Under the pieces are notes generated by a model that was given only the letters and a program-made list of their open reading frames with translations, was not told where the DNA came from and did no database searches. Shown here one piece after another: positions 8,852-17,662 of a DNA stretch of 64,000 bases. The first letter of the stretch is position 1, and each line of letters starts with the position of its first letter. A program made the translations under genes and the position numbers. This DNA comes from an uncultured Bacteroidota bacterium (GTDB taxonomy: Bacteria > Bacteroidota > Bacteroidia > UKL13-3), in contig CAINMV010000029.1 of the NCBI GenBank assembly GCA_903850915.1, forward strand, positions 124,001 to 188,000. Reading direction: 5' to 3'.

Positions 8852-11564
8852 GCTTAAAGTGTCCTTTACTTTTTCTAATGTTTACAGCAACCACCTTATA
8901 CTCCGGACATAATGCCTCACTATCGTGTTCATCGCTTGTAATAATATTGAGCATCACCTCAGGAAAATGAAAGGTAGTACTTAAGACGCCTGACTTCACT
9001 TCGGTTGTTATTTTTGCTTTGATATCTACCTTCCCCCGAGGAGATTCGACGCATACCATATCGCCATCTTTAATTAAGTGATTTTGTGCATCTATTGGAT
9101 TAATTAATACAACATCTTCAGTCAGTATTTTTACATTTCCCGTTCTTCTGGTCATGGTACCAGAGTTATAATGTTCTAATTCGCGGTTGGTGGTAATGAT
9201 ATATGGATACTCCTTACCATTCTTAGTGACCTCTTGGCTCTCGTAGTAGTCGAAGTAATGGAATTTACCTTTACCTCTATTAAACTCCGTTAAATGCAAG
9301 ATTTCGGTATCCGATCCATCCTTTTTAACAGGCCATTGTTTCCCATTTTCTCCTAATTCGTCCCAAATTACCCCGGCAAAAAAAGGCACAATTTGAGAGA
9401 TTTCTTCGAGCATGGTATCGGGTTGGTAAGGCGCTTGCGCATAACCCATCTTATTCATTATATCAACGATTATTTCTCCATCCGACTTAGTTCCTAGCAA
9501 GGGCTCCACCACCTTCTGCACGCGCTGAATACGTCGTTCTGCATTGGTGAATGTTCCACTTTTTTCTAAAAATGAGGCACCTGGCAATACTACGGTAGCA
9601 TATTTTGCTGTTTCGGTCATAAAAATTTCCTGAACAACAAGTAAATCCAACTGCTCCATTGCCGCAATTACTTTATTGGTATTTGGATCGGTTTGAACCA
9701 CATCTTCACCCATAAGCCATAAAGCCTTTAAATTTCCTTCGATTGAGGCATCAAACATTTCAGGTATTTTTAATCCTTTCCCAAATGGGATTTTAGTTTT
9801 ATAAAATGCCTCATAGTGTTTATTAATTTCCGGATCGTAAGAGTTTAGGTAACCAGCACCTTGATGTGGTTGGCAGCCCATATCTGCAGCACCTTGTACG
9901 TTGTTTTGTCCACGTAATGGATTTACACCAACACCTGGACGCCCAACATTTCCAGTAATCATAGCTAAATCTGAAATTAGCATTACGGTGAAAGAACCTT
10001 GGGTATGTTCTGTTACTCCAAGTCCATGAAAAGACATGGCATTAGGTGCCTTTGCGTAAGCCACAGCTGCATTTTTCACTAATTCCTTTTCAACCCCAGT
10101 TATAACGGATAATTCATCCATGTTAAGTTTTAAAATTTCATCACAAAATTCTTGATATCCTTCTGTTCGTTCTTCGATAAACTCTTTGGCTTCTAGTTTT
10201 TCGGTGATGATATAATAAAGCATCATATTTAACAATGCTACATTTGTTCCGGGCTTTAATTGCAAATGATAGGTTGCATATTTCGCCATTTCCGTTCGGC
10301 GAGGATCGATAACAATGGTGGGTTTACCTTTAAGAGCAAACTGCTTAAGTTTAGCTCCAGTTACAGGATGGGCATCGGTTGGGTTAGCTCCGATAACCAT
10401 AATACAATCAGTAAATTTAATATCTTCAACAGAGTTAGTGGCAGCACCCGTTCCAAAGGCCCGTTGCATTCCAAGTGCTGTTGGTGAATGGCACACTCGT
10501 GCACAACAGTCAATATTATTAGTTCCAATCACCGCCCGAATAAATTTCTGCATCAGATAATTCTCTTCGTTGGTACAACGTGCTGAAGAGATACCAGCGA
10601 TCGCATCAGAGCCATATGTATTTTTTATTGATGTTAGCTTTTCGGCTATAAACGAATATGCTTCATCCCAAGAGGCAGATTCTAATACTCCATTCTTGCG
10701 GATTAGAGGTGTTCGAATTCGATCAGGGTGATTGTAAAAAGAGAACGCAAATCGCCCTTTCAAACAGGTATGCCCTTGATTAACTTCGGCATTATATGGC
10801 GCTTGTATTGATTTAACCTTACCATTTAATATTGCTACATCGAGGTTGCAACCAACACCGCAATAGGTGCAAATAGTGCGCACTTTTTTATCTGCAACAA
10901 TCGACTTCGACTCAAAAACATCAGAGATAGCAGAAGTTGGACACGCTTGAGCGCAAGCACCGCAACTCACACAATCGGAATCGAAGAAAGATTCGTTGTT
11001 GCTTTTTATTATATGACTATCAAAACCTCTTCCAGCCATACTAAGCACAAACTCACCTTGCACTTCATCACAAGCTCTAACACAACGAAAGCAATTTATA
11101 CATTTTGAAAAGTCAGAAGTCATGTACGGATGACTCAAATCTTTTTTACGATCGAGATGGTTTTTACCTTCCGGATAGCGCACATCACGAACTCCAACTT
11201 TGGCAGCAACACTTTGTAATTCGCAGTTATTGTTTACTTCACAGGTAAGACAATCCAAAGGGTGATCGGTGAGCACGAGTTCCACAATATTTTTGCGAAG
11301 TTTGGTAATGCGATCGCTATGAGTATAGATGAAAGAATTTGGAATTACCGGCGTGTGACAAGATGCTTGGGCCTTTGCAGGACCATTTGCAATTAATGCC
11401 ACATCTACACTGCAAACGCGGCATGAACCGAAAGGATCAAGATTTGGTGCGTCGCACAATGTTGGAACAAAATCTTGTCCTAAATGCCTCCTCACGAAAC
11501 TTAAAATAGTTTCACCGTTTATAATAGGATATACTTTATCGTTGATATAAGCTGTTAATTGCAT
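8844..11564 (-). CDS. NAD-linked formate dehydrogenase, molybdopterin catalytic subunit (Cys type)
   Basis: Oxidises formate to CO2 (or the reverse) at a bis-MGD molybdenum or tungsten site. Domain order: [2Fe-2S] ferredoxin (Cys37, 48, 51, 69), NuoG-type His-Cys [4Fe-4S] (His101, Cys105, 108, 114), two [4Fe-4S] clusters (Cys155/158/161/165 and Cys198/201/204/208), then the molybdopterin oxidoreductase with its own cluster (Cys232, 235, 239, 267). The active-site motif is CCARVCHSP; Cys358 is encoded TGC at 10491-10493, replacing the selenocysteine of E. coli FdhF, and is followed by His359. No transmembrane or Tat signal is seen, so the enzyme should be cytoplasmic. It is 6 bp after the NuoE/F-like subunit. 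Often named fdhA or fdsA. Confidence 0.93.
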   Translation of the reverse strand: MQLTAYINDKVYPIINGETILSFVRRHLGQDFVPTLCDAPNLDPFGSCRVCSVDVALIANGPAKAQASCHTPVIPNSFIYTHSDRITKLRKNIVELVLTDHPLDCLTCEVNNNCELQSVAAKVGVRDVRYPEGKNHLDRKKDLSHPYMTSDFSKCINCFRCVRACDEVQGEFVLSMAGRGFDSHIIKSNNESFFDSDCVSCGACAQACPTSAISDVFESKSIVADKKVRTICTYCGVGCNLDVAILNGKVKSIQAPYNAEVNQGHTCLKGRFAFSFYNHPDRIRTPLIRKNGVLESASWDEAYSFIAEKLTSIKNTYGSDAIAGISSARCTNEENYLMQKFIRAVIGTNNIDCCARVCHSPTALGMQRAFGTGAATNSVEDIKFTDCIMVIGANPTDAHPVTGAKLKQFALKGKPTIVIDPRRTEMAKYATYHLQLKPGTNVALLNMMLYYIITEKLEAKEFIEERTEGYQEFCDEILKLNMDELSVITGVEKELVKNAAVAYAKAPNAMSFHGLGVTEHTQGSFTVMLISDLAMITGNVGRPGVGVNPLRGQNNVQGAADMGCQPHQGAGYLNSYDPEINKHYEAFYKTKIPFGKGLKIPEMFDASIEGNLKALWLMGEDVVQTDPNTNKVIAAMEQLDLLVVQEIFMTETAKYATVVLPGASFLEKSGTFTNAERRIQRVQKVVEPLLGTKSDGEIIVDIMNKMGYAQAPYQPDTMLEEISQIVPFFAGVIWDELGENGKQWPVKKDGSDTEILHLTEFNRGKGKFHYFDYYESQEVTKNGKEYPYIITTNRELEHYNSGTMTRRTGNVKILTEDVVLINPIDAQNHLIKDGDMVCVESPRGKVDIKAKITTEVKSGVLSTTFHFPEVMLNIITSDEHDSEALCPEYKVVAVNIRKSKGHFKRE

Positions 11565-11570
11565 ATAGGA

Positions 11571-13223
11571 TTAATTATTAAAATAAGGAGCCAATTCAGG
11601 TTCAAAATATTTCATTGCATTTTTAATTGGAAGTGGGAGTCCTCCGCCTAAGGCGCATAACGAACCCGCCTCCATGGTATCGAGAAGATCGTTCATTAGC
11701 ATTTTATCCATCTTATAATAGGCCGTTTGCGCTTTCTCCACCATTTCATAGCCACGTGTAGAACCTAGTCGGCATGGAAAGCATTTACCACAACTTTCAT
11801 GGGCGGTAAATTTGAACAAATGTTCAATGTACTTTATTAATGGAAAATCCTCTGGGATACAAACAATAGAAGCATGCCCTAATAAAAATCCTTCTTTAGC
11901 AAACGAATCAAAGTCGATGGTTAAACTCTCAATCTTGCTTATTGGCACCAACCCACCTAAAGGACCACCAATATGCATGGCCTTAATAGGAATGCGAAAA
12001 CCACCACCTAATTCATTTATTACTTTATATAGCGAAGTACCCATATCAACTTCATAGATACCGGGACGATTGAAAAAACCATCCAAAGAAATCAACTTCG
12101 TTCCTGAAGATTTTTCCGTTCCAACGGCAGCAAATGCTTTACCACCATTTTTGAAGATATATGGTAGGTTGGCTAAAGTCTCCACATTATTTACAGCAGT
12201 AGGTTTGTTAAACAAGCCTTGTTGTGTTGGATACGGTGGTCGAATTCGAACCTCTGGTCGCTGGCCTTCAATAGAAGAAAGCAGAGCCGTTTCTTCACCA
12301 CAGATATAAGCACCTTGTGCCTTTATAATTTTAAAGTCAAAACTAAAATTAGACCCTTGTATGTTTTCACCAATATATTTTAAGCTTCTCAAATCTTCTA
12401 CTGCTTTAGAAACAATAGTTACCGACTCTGGATATTCACCTCGAATATACACCACGCCACAATCTGCCCCTGCAATATAACCGGCAATAAGCATTCCCAT
12501 AAGTAAGGCATGGGGGCGATTTTCCATAATATATCTATCGGAATATGCACCAGGATCACCCTCATCAGCATTACAAACAATGAATTTGGAATCGGAAAAT
12601 ACATTACGGCATGAATCAAGCTTAAATGCCATTGAGAACCCAGCGCCTCCTCTGCCTCTGAGTCCGGATTCCTTCAATTCATAAATTAACGCCTCCGGTG
12701 ATTTTTGAAGAATAGACAACCACGTGGAATAGTATTGAGAAACTTCACCATAATCCTGCGTAAGAATTGCAGCACCAATACTACCGACAAAATAAGATTC
12801 TGCCGTTGCAGTTTCACCTTGAGTAATCTTATCGATATGGTCGATGTCTGAGCCTGAAAAATTCCTGCCATCAATATGAAAAGCACTATTCTCGTGACAA
12901 CGGCCAAGGCAACACATCTCCCCTATTTCGACTTGCTTAAAATGGGCAGAAGCTTTTTTATGCACCTCATTTTGCGTTCCTGCTGTTAAACAGGCACTTC
13001 CGTTGCAAACATAAAGTTTTTTGCCTTTATTTTCAGGCCTTAAAAAATCATAAAAAGAAACAGTTCCGAAAACAGTGGATTTGCCTACCAGAAACTCTTG
13101 ACGTAATACCTCCAACTGCTCAGAACTAGGCGTTCCTGTTGATTCAGCGGCATCACCTAGAGCTTCAAATAAGCTCTTTACATGCCCTTCTCGACCTAAT
13201 AAATGGCTTAAATTATTCGACAT
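11571..13223 (-). CDS. Formate dehydrogenase diaphorase subunit, NuoE-NuoF fusion
   Basis: Passes electrons from the catalytic subunit to NAD(P)+. Residues 1 to about 130 are NuoE-like with VFGTVSFYDF and the four [2Fe-2S] cysteines (Cys73, Cys78, then CLGRC at 105-109). The rest is NuoF-like: GLRGRGGAGFSMAFK (NADH/FMN binding), ICGEETALLSSIEG, and the [4Fe-4S] motif CGKCFPCRLGSTR with a fourth Cys in SLCALGGGLP. I start it at the ATG at 13223 (MSNNLSHLL, 550 residues), which overlaps fdhD by 11 bp; a longer frame to 13280 would lie inside fdhD. This is the FdsB/FdhB-type partner with the gamma and beta subunits merged into one chain. Confidence 0.92.
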   Translation of the reverse strand: MSNNLSHLLGREGHVKSLFEALGDAAESTGTPSSEQLEVLRQEFLVGKSTVFGTVSFYDFLRPENKGKKLYVCNGSACLTAGTQNEVHKKASAHFKQVEIGEMCCLGRCHENSAFHIDGRNFSGSDIDHIDKITQGETATAESYFVGSIGAAILTQDYGEVSQYYSTWLSILQKSPEALIYELKESGLRGRGGAGFSMAFKLDSCRNVFSDSKFIVCNADEGDPGAYSDRYIMENRPHALLMGMLIAGYIAGADCGVVYIRGEYPESVTIVSKAVEDLRSLKYIGENIQGSNFSFDFKIIKAQGAYICGEETALLSSIEGQRPEVRIRPPYPTQQGLFNKPTAVNNVETLANLPYIFKNGGKAFAAVGTEKSSGTKLISLDGFFNRPGIYEVDMGTSLYKVINELGGGFRIPIKAMHIGGPLGGLVPISKIESLTIDFDSFAKEGFLLGHASIVCIPEDFPLIKYIEHLFKFTAHESCGKCFPCRLGSTRGYEMVEKAQTAYYKMDKMLMNDLLDTMEAGSLCALGGGLPLPIKNAMKYFEPELAPYFNN

Positions 13224-14058
13224 CTTGTAATTTTGTTTTAATTTTACCCGACACAAAACTTTCGTTGCCCATGGCAACATTTTGTGGGTTTGAATATATA
13301 GTAAATTTTGTGTTTCTGCAAAAAGCCATCAACGTAATGCCTGCTTCTTCAGCATTTTCAATAGCTAAAGAGGACGGTGCTGAAACAGCAGCAAGAAAAG
13401 GGATTCTAGCCAATCGTGTTTTATTCACAATCTCAAACGAAATGCGGCCACTCACCGTAATACATTTGGCCTCACTTAATAGCCTATTAATTATTAAATA
13501 ACCTATTACTTTATCCACGGCATTATGCCTACCTATATCCTCTTGCATAGTTAACATATGCCCATCAATATCAAAAGCACCTGCAGCATGCGTGCCGCCC
13601 GACTGCTTGAAATCCGATTGCCCTCGACTAATCTGTTCGAACATTTTAGGAATTAAATCAGCCTCTAGTTTTTCACTTACATTGATTTTAATTCCGTGAA
13701 ATTCATCAAGTTCTATTTTGCCACAAATGCCGCAAGAGGAAGCTGATATTACATTTCGAGTATTTGCAAAATCCTTAATAATATATCGAGAATCCACAAC
13801 CATGTTAAGCGCTGTAATGTACCCTTCTTGATTCCGAGAGACTATTTCGACTTCCGGAAATATTGACGGCTCGGTGAATATATTTTCAGTATACAGCAAT
13901 CCACGAGCCAACTCAATTTCGTTGCCCGGTGTTTGCATCGTCACTGTAAATGGGACACCATTCACAGCAATGCTAAGAGCCACCTCTATAGAAATTGCAT
14001 CCGCTACCTGTGAAAAGTTGCCACTATTATAAATAACCCCGTTATAAATATCAACCAT
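13213..14058 (-). CDS. fdhD: Formate dehydrogenase accessory sulfurtransferase FdhD
   Basis: Delivers sulfur to the molybdenum centre of formate dehydrogenase, which is needed for activity. The catalytic pair is visible in SASSCGICGKIELDE (CxxC) near residue 109, and there are the family's ARGLLYTE, SGGTHAAG and EDIGRHNAVDKV motifs. The 281-residue length is normal. It lies between fhs (2-bp gap) and the dehydrogenase subunits, as expected for a dedicated maturation factor. It supports the view that the neighbouring molybdoenzyme is truly a formate dehydrogenase and not another NuoG-like oxidoreductase. Confidence 0.95.
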   Translation of the reverse strand: MVDIYNGVIYNSGNFSQVADAISIEVALSIAVNGVPFTVTMQTPGNEIELARGLLYTENIFTEPSIFPEVEIVSRNQEGYITALNMVVDSRYIIKDFANTRNVISASSCGICGKIELDEFHGIKINVSEKLEADLIPKMFEQISRGQSDFKQSGGTHAAGAFDIDGHMLTMQEDIGRHNAVDKVIGYLIINRLLSEAKCITVSGRISFEIVNKTRLARIPFLAAVSAPSSLAIENAEEAGITLMAFCRNTKFTIYSNPQNVAMGNESFVSGKIKTKLQDVE

Positions 14059-14060
14059 AC

Positions 14061-15743
14061 TTAAGATAGCCCTGTGATGTTGCCATTATTATCGATATCC
14101 ATGCCTTCAGAAGCAGGAACAGCAGGTAATCCAGGCATACGCATCATATCTCCAACTACTGCCACAACGAAACCTGCTCCGGCCGCCAATTCAAACTCAC
14201 GAATGTTAATTTTAAAATCACGAGGGCGACCAACTTTTTTCTCATCATCAGAAAATGATTTTTGTGTTTTCGCCATACAAACAGGAAATCCATTCACACC
14301 AAGCTTATCAAATTCTTTCAATTGCAATTTTGCTTTTGCAGAATATGTTACATCGATTGCGCCATATATTTCGGTAGCGATTGTTTTAATTTTATCTTCG
14401 ATAGACAAACTCCAATCGTATAATTTTTTATAGTTGTTTGATTTACTATCGATAACTTCTACAACAGCCTTTGCTAAATCCATCGTGCCATTTCCTCCAT
14501 CGCCCCATCCTTTGGACACCACGGCCTTAACGCCTAATGTAGCACATTGCGCAATAACATAATTTATTTCCTCCTCCGAATCGGAAAAGAAGTTGTTGAT
14601 AGCCACAACTGGTGTCAAACCAAATTTCTTGCAGTTTTCGATATGCTTCTCCAAGTTTTGGAATCCCTTGATGATGTAATCCATGTTAGGCGTATTGTAC
14701 TCTGCACTTTTTGCACCGCCGTGATGGCGTAAGGCACGTATCGTAGCTACCAATACCAAGGCTTTTGGCTTTAATCCACCTACTGGGCATTTTATATTTA
14801 AGAATTTCTCAGCGCCTAAATCTGCACCAAAACCTGCCTCAGTAACAACATAATCACTCAACGACATCCCCATCTTAGTGGCTACTATTGAGTTGGTTCC
14901 TTGGGCAATATTGGCAAACGGACCACAATGAACGATGGCTGGATTCCCTTCTAAAGTCTGCACTAAATTTGGTTTAATCGCATCCTTTAGCAAAATAGCC
15001 ATAGCCCCCTCTGCCTTTAATTCTCTGGCGTAAACCGGGCGTTTATCGAAGGTAAACCCTATAAATATATTCCCTAATCGCTGTTTTAAATCTGCAAAAT
15101 CCTTCGATAAGCAAAGAATGGCCATCACTTCTGAAGCCGCGGTTATATTAAAGCCAGATTCACGAGGGATTCCGTTGGCTGTTCCTCCTAATCCAATTAC
15201 GATATCACGAAGTGCACGATCGTTCATATCCATCACCCGTTTCCAAACAATGGTACGAGAATCGATATTAAGATTATTTGCCTTGTTTTGTATGTTGTTA
15301 TCAATTAGTGCTGCTAATAAATTATTGGCTTTTTCGATGGCAGAAAAGTCACCAGTAAAATGCAAGTTGATATCGACCATTGGTATTACCTGTGAATAAC
15401 CGCCTCCAGCAGCGCCACCTTTCATTCCAAAAACTGGTCCAAGAGAAGGCTCACGAAGAACTACCATAGCCTTCTTCCCAATTTTATTCAAACCATCTGT
15501 GAGTCCGATAGAAACCGTGGTTTTACCCTCTCCAGCAGGAGTAGGATTTACTGCACTTACCAAAATCAAATTGCTTTGTTCAACTTTAGCCTCATCAATT
15601 AAACTTAATGGCAATTTTGATTTGTATTTCCCATAATATTCTAGATCGTCCTGACTAATACCAAGTTTAGTTGCGATATCATTAATGTGGCGGATTTTTG
15701 CACTTTGTGCAATATCCAAATCTGTTAGAGAAGCTGAACCCAT
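14061..15743 (-). CDS. fhs: Formate--tetrahydrofolate ligase
   Basis: ATP-dependent ligase joining formate to tetrahydrofolate to give 10-formyl-THF; it also runs backwards to make ATP. The motifs TPAGEGKTTVSIGL (P-loop) near residue 66, REPSLGPVFGMKGGAAGGGY near 97, and EAGFGADLGAEKF near 306 are diagnostic. At 560 residues it is full length. It is the first gene of the leftward operon fhs-fdhD-fdh-fdh-moaA. Together with the dehydrogenase it links formate, CO2/NADH and the folate C1 pool. Direction in vivo is not readable: it may use formate for biosynthesis, or dispose of C1 units as formate and then CO2. Confidence 0.96.
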   Translation of the reverse strand: MGSASLTDLDIAQSAKIRHINDIATKLGISQDDLEYYGKYKSKLPLSLIDEAKVEQSNLILVSAVNPTPAGEGKTTVSIGLTDGLNKIGKKAMVVLREPSLGPVFGMKGGAAGGGYSQVIPMVDINLHFTGDFSAIEKANNLLAALIDNNIQNKANNLNIDSRTIVWKRVMDMNDRALRDIVIGLGGTANGIPRESGFNITAASEVMAILCLSKDFADLKQRLGNIFIGFTFDKRPVYARELKAEGAMAILLKDAIKPNLVQTLEGNPAIVHCGPFANIAQGTNSIVATKMGMSLSDYVVTEAGFGADLGAEKFLNIKCPVGGLKPKALVLVATIRALRHHGGAKSAEYNTPNMDYIIKGFQNLEKHIENCKKFGLTPVVAINNFFSDSEEEINYVIAQCATLGVKAVVSKGWGDGGNGTMDLAKAVVEVIDSKSNNYKKLYDWSLSIEDKIKTIATEIYGAIDVTYSAKAKLQLKEFDKLGVNGFPVCMAKTQKSFSDDEKKVGRPRDFKINIREFELAAGAGFVVAVVGDMMRMPGLPAVPASEGMDIDNNGNITGLS

Positions 15744-15795
15744 GTTTGTAATTTGATAATTTGAATGAGGGAAAGTAAATAAATTATTTTGAAGG

Positions 15796-15803
15796 CAAAT
15801 ATA
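15796..15803 (-). promoter_or_regulatory. -7 box TATATTTG for the fhs-fdh operon
   Basis: The minus strand reads TATATTTGCC, an exact TAnnTTTG match, 52 bp before the fhs ATG. No convincing -33 element is seen. Confidence 0.55.
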
Positions 15804-15941
15804 TGTTTCTGGTAATTTATTTCTGTAACTAGATAACTAAGGTCATATTAACTGAAAGAAACTCCAGAATAGGAACCTTTTTATGTGTCTTCATAATGAA
15901 ACACGTTCAATTTAGGGATATACTATTCAAACATAAAAACC

Positions 15942-15949
15942 TATATTTG
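15942..15949 (+). promoter_or_regulatory. -7 box TATATTTG for the BNR-repeat gene
   Basis: Exact TAnnTTTG match 44 bp before the TTG start of the secreted BNR-repeat protein. Together with the divergent box at 15796-15803 it makes the 250-bp gap a two-way promoter region. Confidence 0.5.
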
Positions 15950-15993
15950 AATACAAATGAATACATGATGTTAAACTATTAAATCAATGCATT

Positions 15994-17550
15994 TTGAAAA
16001 CAACCATCATTTCAACCATTTTCGTGCTTTTCACATTGGCTTTAAGGGCTCAAAACATATTAATAAGCAACTTGAACAATCCCAATGAAGCATCAATAAC
16101 GATGGACCCCAAGAAGCCGGGAGTTCTTATTGCAGGAACAAATATCGACAATTACCACATCAGCATTGATACGGGAAGAACGTGGAAGAATAAAACACTA
16201 AATTCGAGCTATGGGGTTTGGGGAGATCCAACTTTGATTGTAGACACCAATGGCAATTTTTATTTTTTTCACCTTTCCAATCCGCCACTAGGTACATGGA
16301 TTGATCGAATCGTTTGTCAAAAATCAATTGACTCCGGAAAAACATGGAGTGACGGCTCCTTTACCGGCCTAAACAGCCTTAAAAAACAAGACAAACAATG
16401 GAGTGTTGTGGACCGTAAGACAAATATTATCTATGTAACATGGACCCAGTTTGATCGCTATGGAAATACAGGCCCGTTGGATAGTAGCATCATTTTATTT
16501 TCAAAATCAATAGATGGTGGAACAACATGGTCGAACCCAATGCGCATAAATACCGTTGCAGGCGATTGCCACGATGATGACAATACTGTGGAGGGCGCTA
16601 CGCCTGCCATTGGAGTAAATGGTGAAGTTTATGTAACCTGGGCCGGCCCCTCAGGTTTGGTTTTCAATAAATCGTTAAACAAAGGCATAACCTGGCTAAA
16701 CAAAGAAACATTTATAGACTCAATACCTGGCGGATGGGATTATCGAATCTCTGGAATTAACCGCAGTAATGGATTGCCAATCACCGCATGTGATTTAAGC
16801 AATGGCCCGAATAGAGGTGCCATATACATAAACTGGTCCGATCAGCGCAGCGGCAGCTCTAATACTGAGGTTTGGCTTAGAAAATCAATAGATGGTGGAG
16901 TAACTTGGTTACCACGAAAAAAGGTAAATAATGATATTGGTAACCACCAGCAATTTTGCACTTGGATGACCATCGATCAAACAAACGGATTTTTGTATTT
17001 TATCTTTTACGACAGAAGGCATCATAATGATGACTCGACAGACGTTTATATTGCAATATCTAAGGATGGTGGCAACTCATTTATCAATCAAAAAATAAGT
17101 GAAACTCCGTTTCTACCTGATAGTAACATTTTCTTTGGAGATTACATTAATATCGTAGCAAACAATGGGGTTATCCGCCCTATTTGGACTAGGCTTAATG
17201 GAGGTAATTTAAGCCTTTGGACGGCATTACTAAGCGAAAACAAACTAAATGGGGTTAATGAAATTGTATTAAAATCGAATATCGATTTAAGTTTCGAAAA
17301 TTATCCCAACCCATCCAATAAACGTATTTTTATTTCTTACAAATTACACACAAGGGCTGTTGTTGAGCTATTTATATATAATGATAAAGGCAAAATAACT
17401 TCGAAAATTATTGATAATGTAGAGACCGAATCCGGAAAATATATCGAACAAATCGACACTCAAGCATTAGGTTTATCCGCTGGAATTTACTATCTAACTC
17501 TAAAGGTTAATGGCGAGATACAAACACGAAGACAGATAATTTTAAATTAA
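15994..17550 (+). CDS. Secreted BNR/Asp-box repeat protein with T9SS sorting domain
   Basis: Probable extracellular beta-propeller protein. A signal peptide (residues 1 to about 19, ending ALRAQ) is followed by at least five Asp-box repeats of the form S-x-D-x-G-x-T-W: SIDTGRTWK, SIDSGKTWS, SIDGGTTWS, SLNKGITW, SIDGGVTW, and a weaker SKDGGNSF. The last 80 residues form a type A T9SS sorting domain (YPNPSNKRIFISY ... GIYYLTLKVNG ... RRQIILN). Asp-box propellers occur in sialidases and other glycosidases, but catalytic arginines of a sialidase cannot be assigned here, so the activity is unknown. The start is TTG; the only nearby ATG (15987) is out of frame. Confidence 0.85.
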   Translation: MKTTIISTIFVLFTLALRAQNILISNLNNPNEASITMDPKKPGVLIAGTNIDNYHISIDTGRTWKNKTLNSSYGVWGDPTLIVDTNGNFYFFHLSNPPLGTWIDRIVCQKSIDSGKTWSDGSFTGLNSLKKQDKQWSVVDRKTNIIYVTWTQFDRYGNTGPLDSSIILFSKSIDGGTTWSNPMRINTVAGDCHDDDNTVEGATPAIGVNGEVYVTWAGPSGLVFNKSLNKGITWLNKETFIDSIPGGWDYRISGINRSNGLPITACDLSNGPNRGAIYINWSDQRSGSSNTEVWLRKSIDGGVTWLPRKKVNNDIGNHQQFCTWMTIDQTNGFLYFIFYDRRHHNDDSTDVYIAISKDGGNSFINQKISETPFLPDSNIFFGDYINIVANNGVIRPIWTRLNGGNLSLWTALLSENKLNGVNEIVLKSNIDLSFENYPNPSNKRIFISYKLHTRAVVELFIYNDKGKITSKIIDNVETESGKYIEQIDTQALGLSAGIYYLTLKVNGEIQTRRQIILN

Positions 17551-17640
17551 CCGAAGTAAATTATTCCACTTCAATCGACTCCTAAAAATTTTACAATCGA
17601 TAGTATTAAAGGCGTCCAGTTTTTCTTTACAAAAAATACG

Positions 17641-17648
17641 TATTTTCG
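17641..17648 (+). promoter_or_regulatory. Candidate -7 box TATTTTCG for alaS
   Basis: TATTTTCGC, one base off the TAnnTTTG consensus, 14 bp before the alaS ATG. The same variant precedes the genes at 44733 (-), 55326 (+) and 62459 (-). It would give a very short leader. Confidence 0.4.
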
Positions 17649-17662
17649 CGTGCTATAACCCT

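Noticed and set aside
10491-10493. Possible selenocysteine codon in the formate dehydrogenase
   Set aside because: The codon is TGC for Cys on the minus strand; no TGA and no nearby SECIS-like need.
13224-13280. Longer start of the NuoE/F-like subunit (19 more residues)
   Set aside because: These codons lie inside fdhD, are not NuoE-like, and a good ATG at 13223 gives a normal short overlap.
14074-14433. 119-codon open frame on the plus strand inside fhs
   Set aside because: Antisense to a highly conserved enzyme, no recognisable domain, no promoter or spacing that supports it.
2574-15743. Moco-formate block as a mobile island
   Set aside because: No integrase, transposase, tRNA or direct repeat at the edges, and base composition looks like the neighbours by eye.
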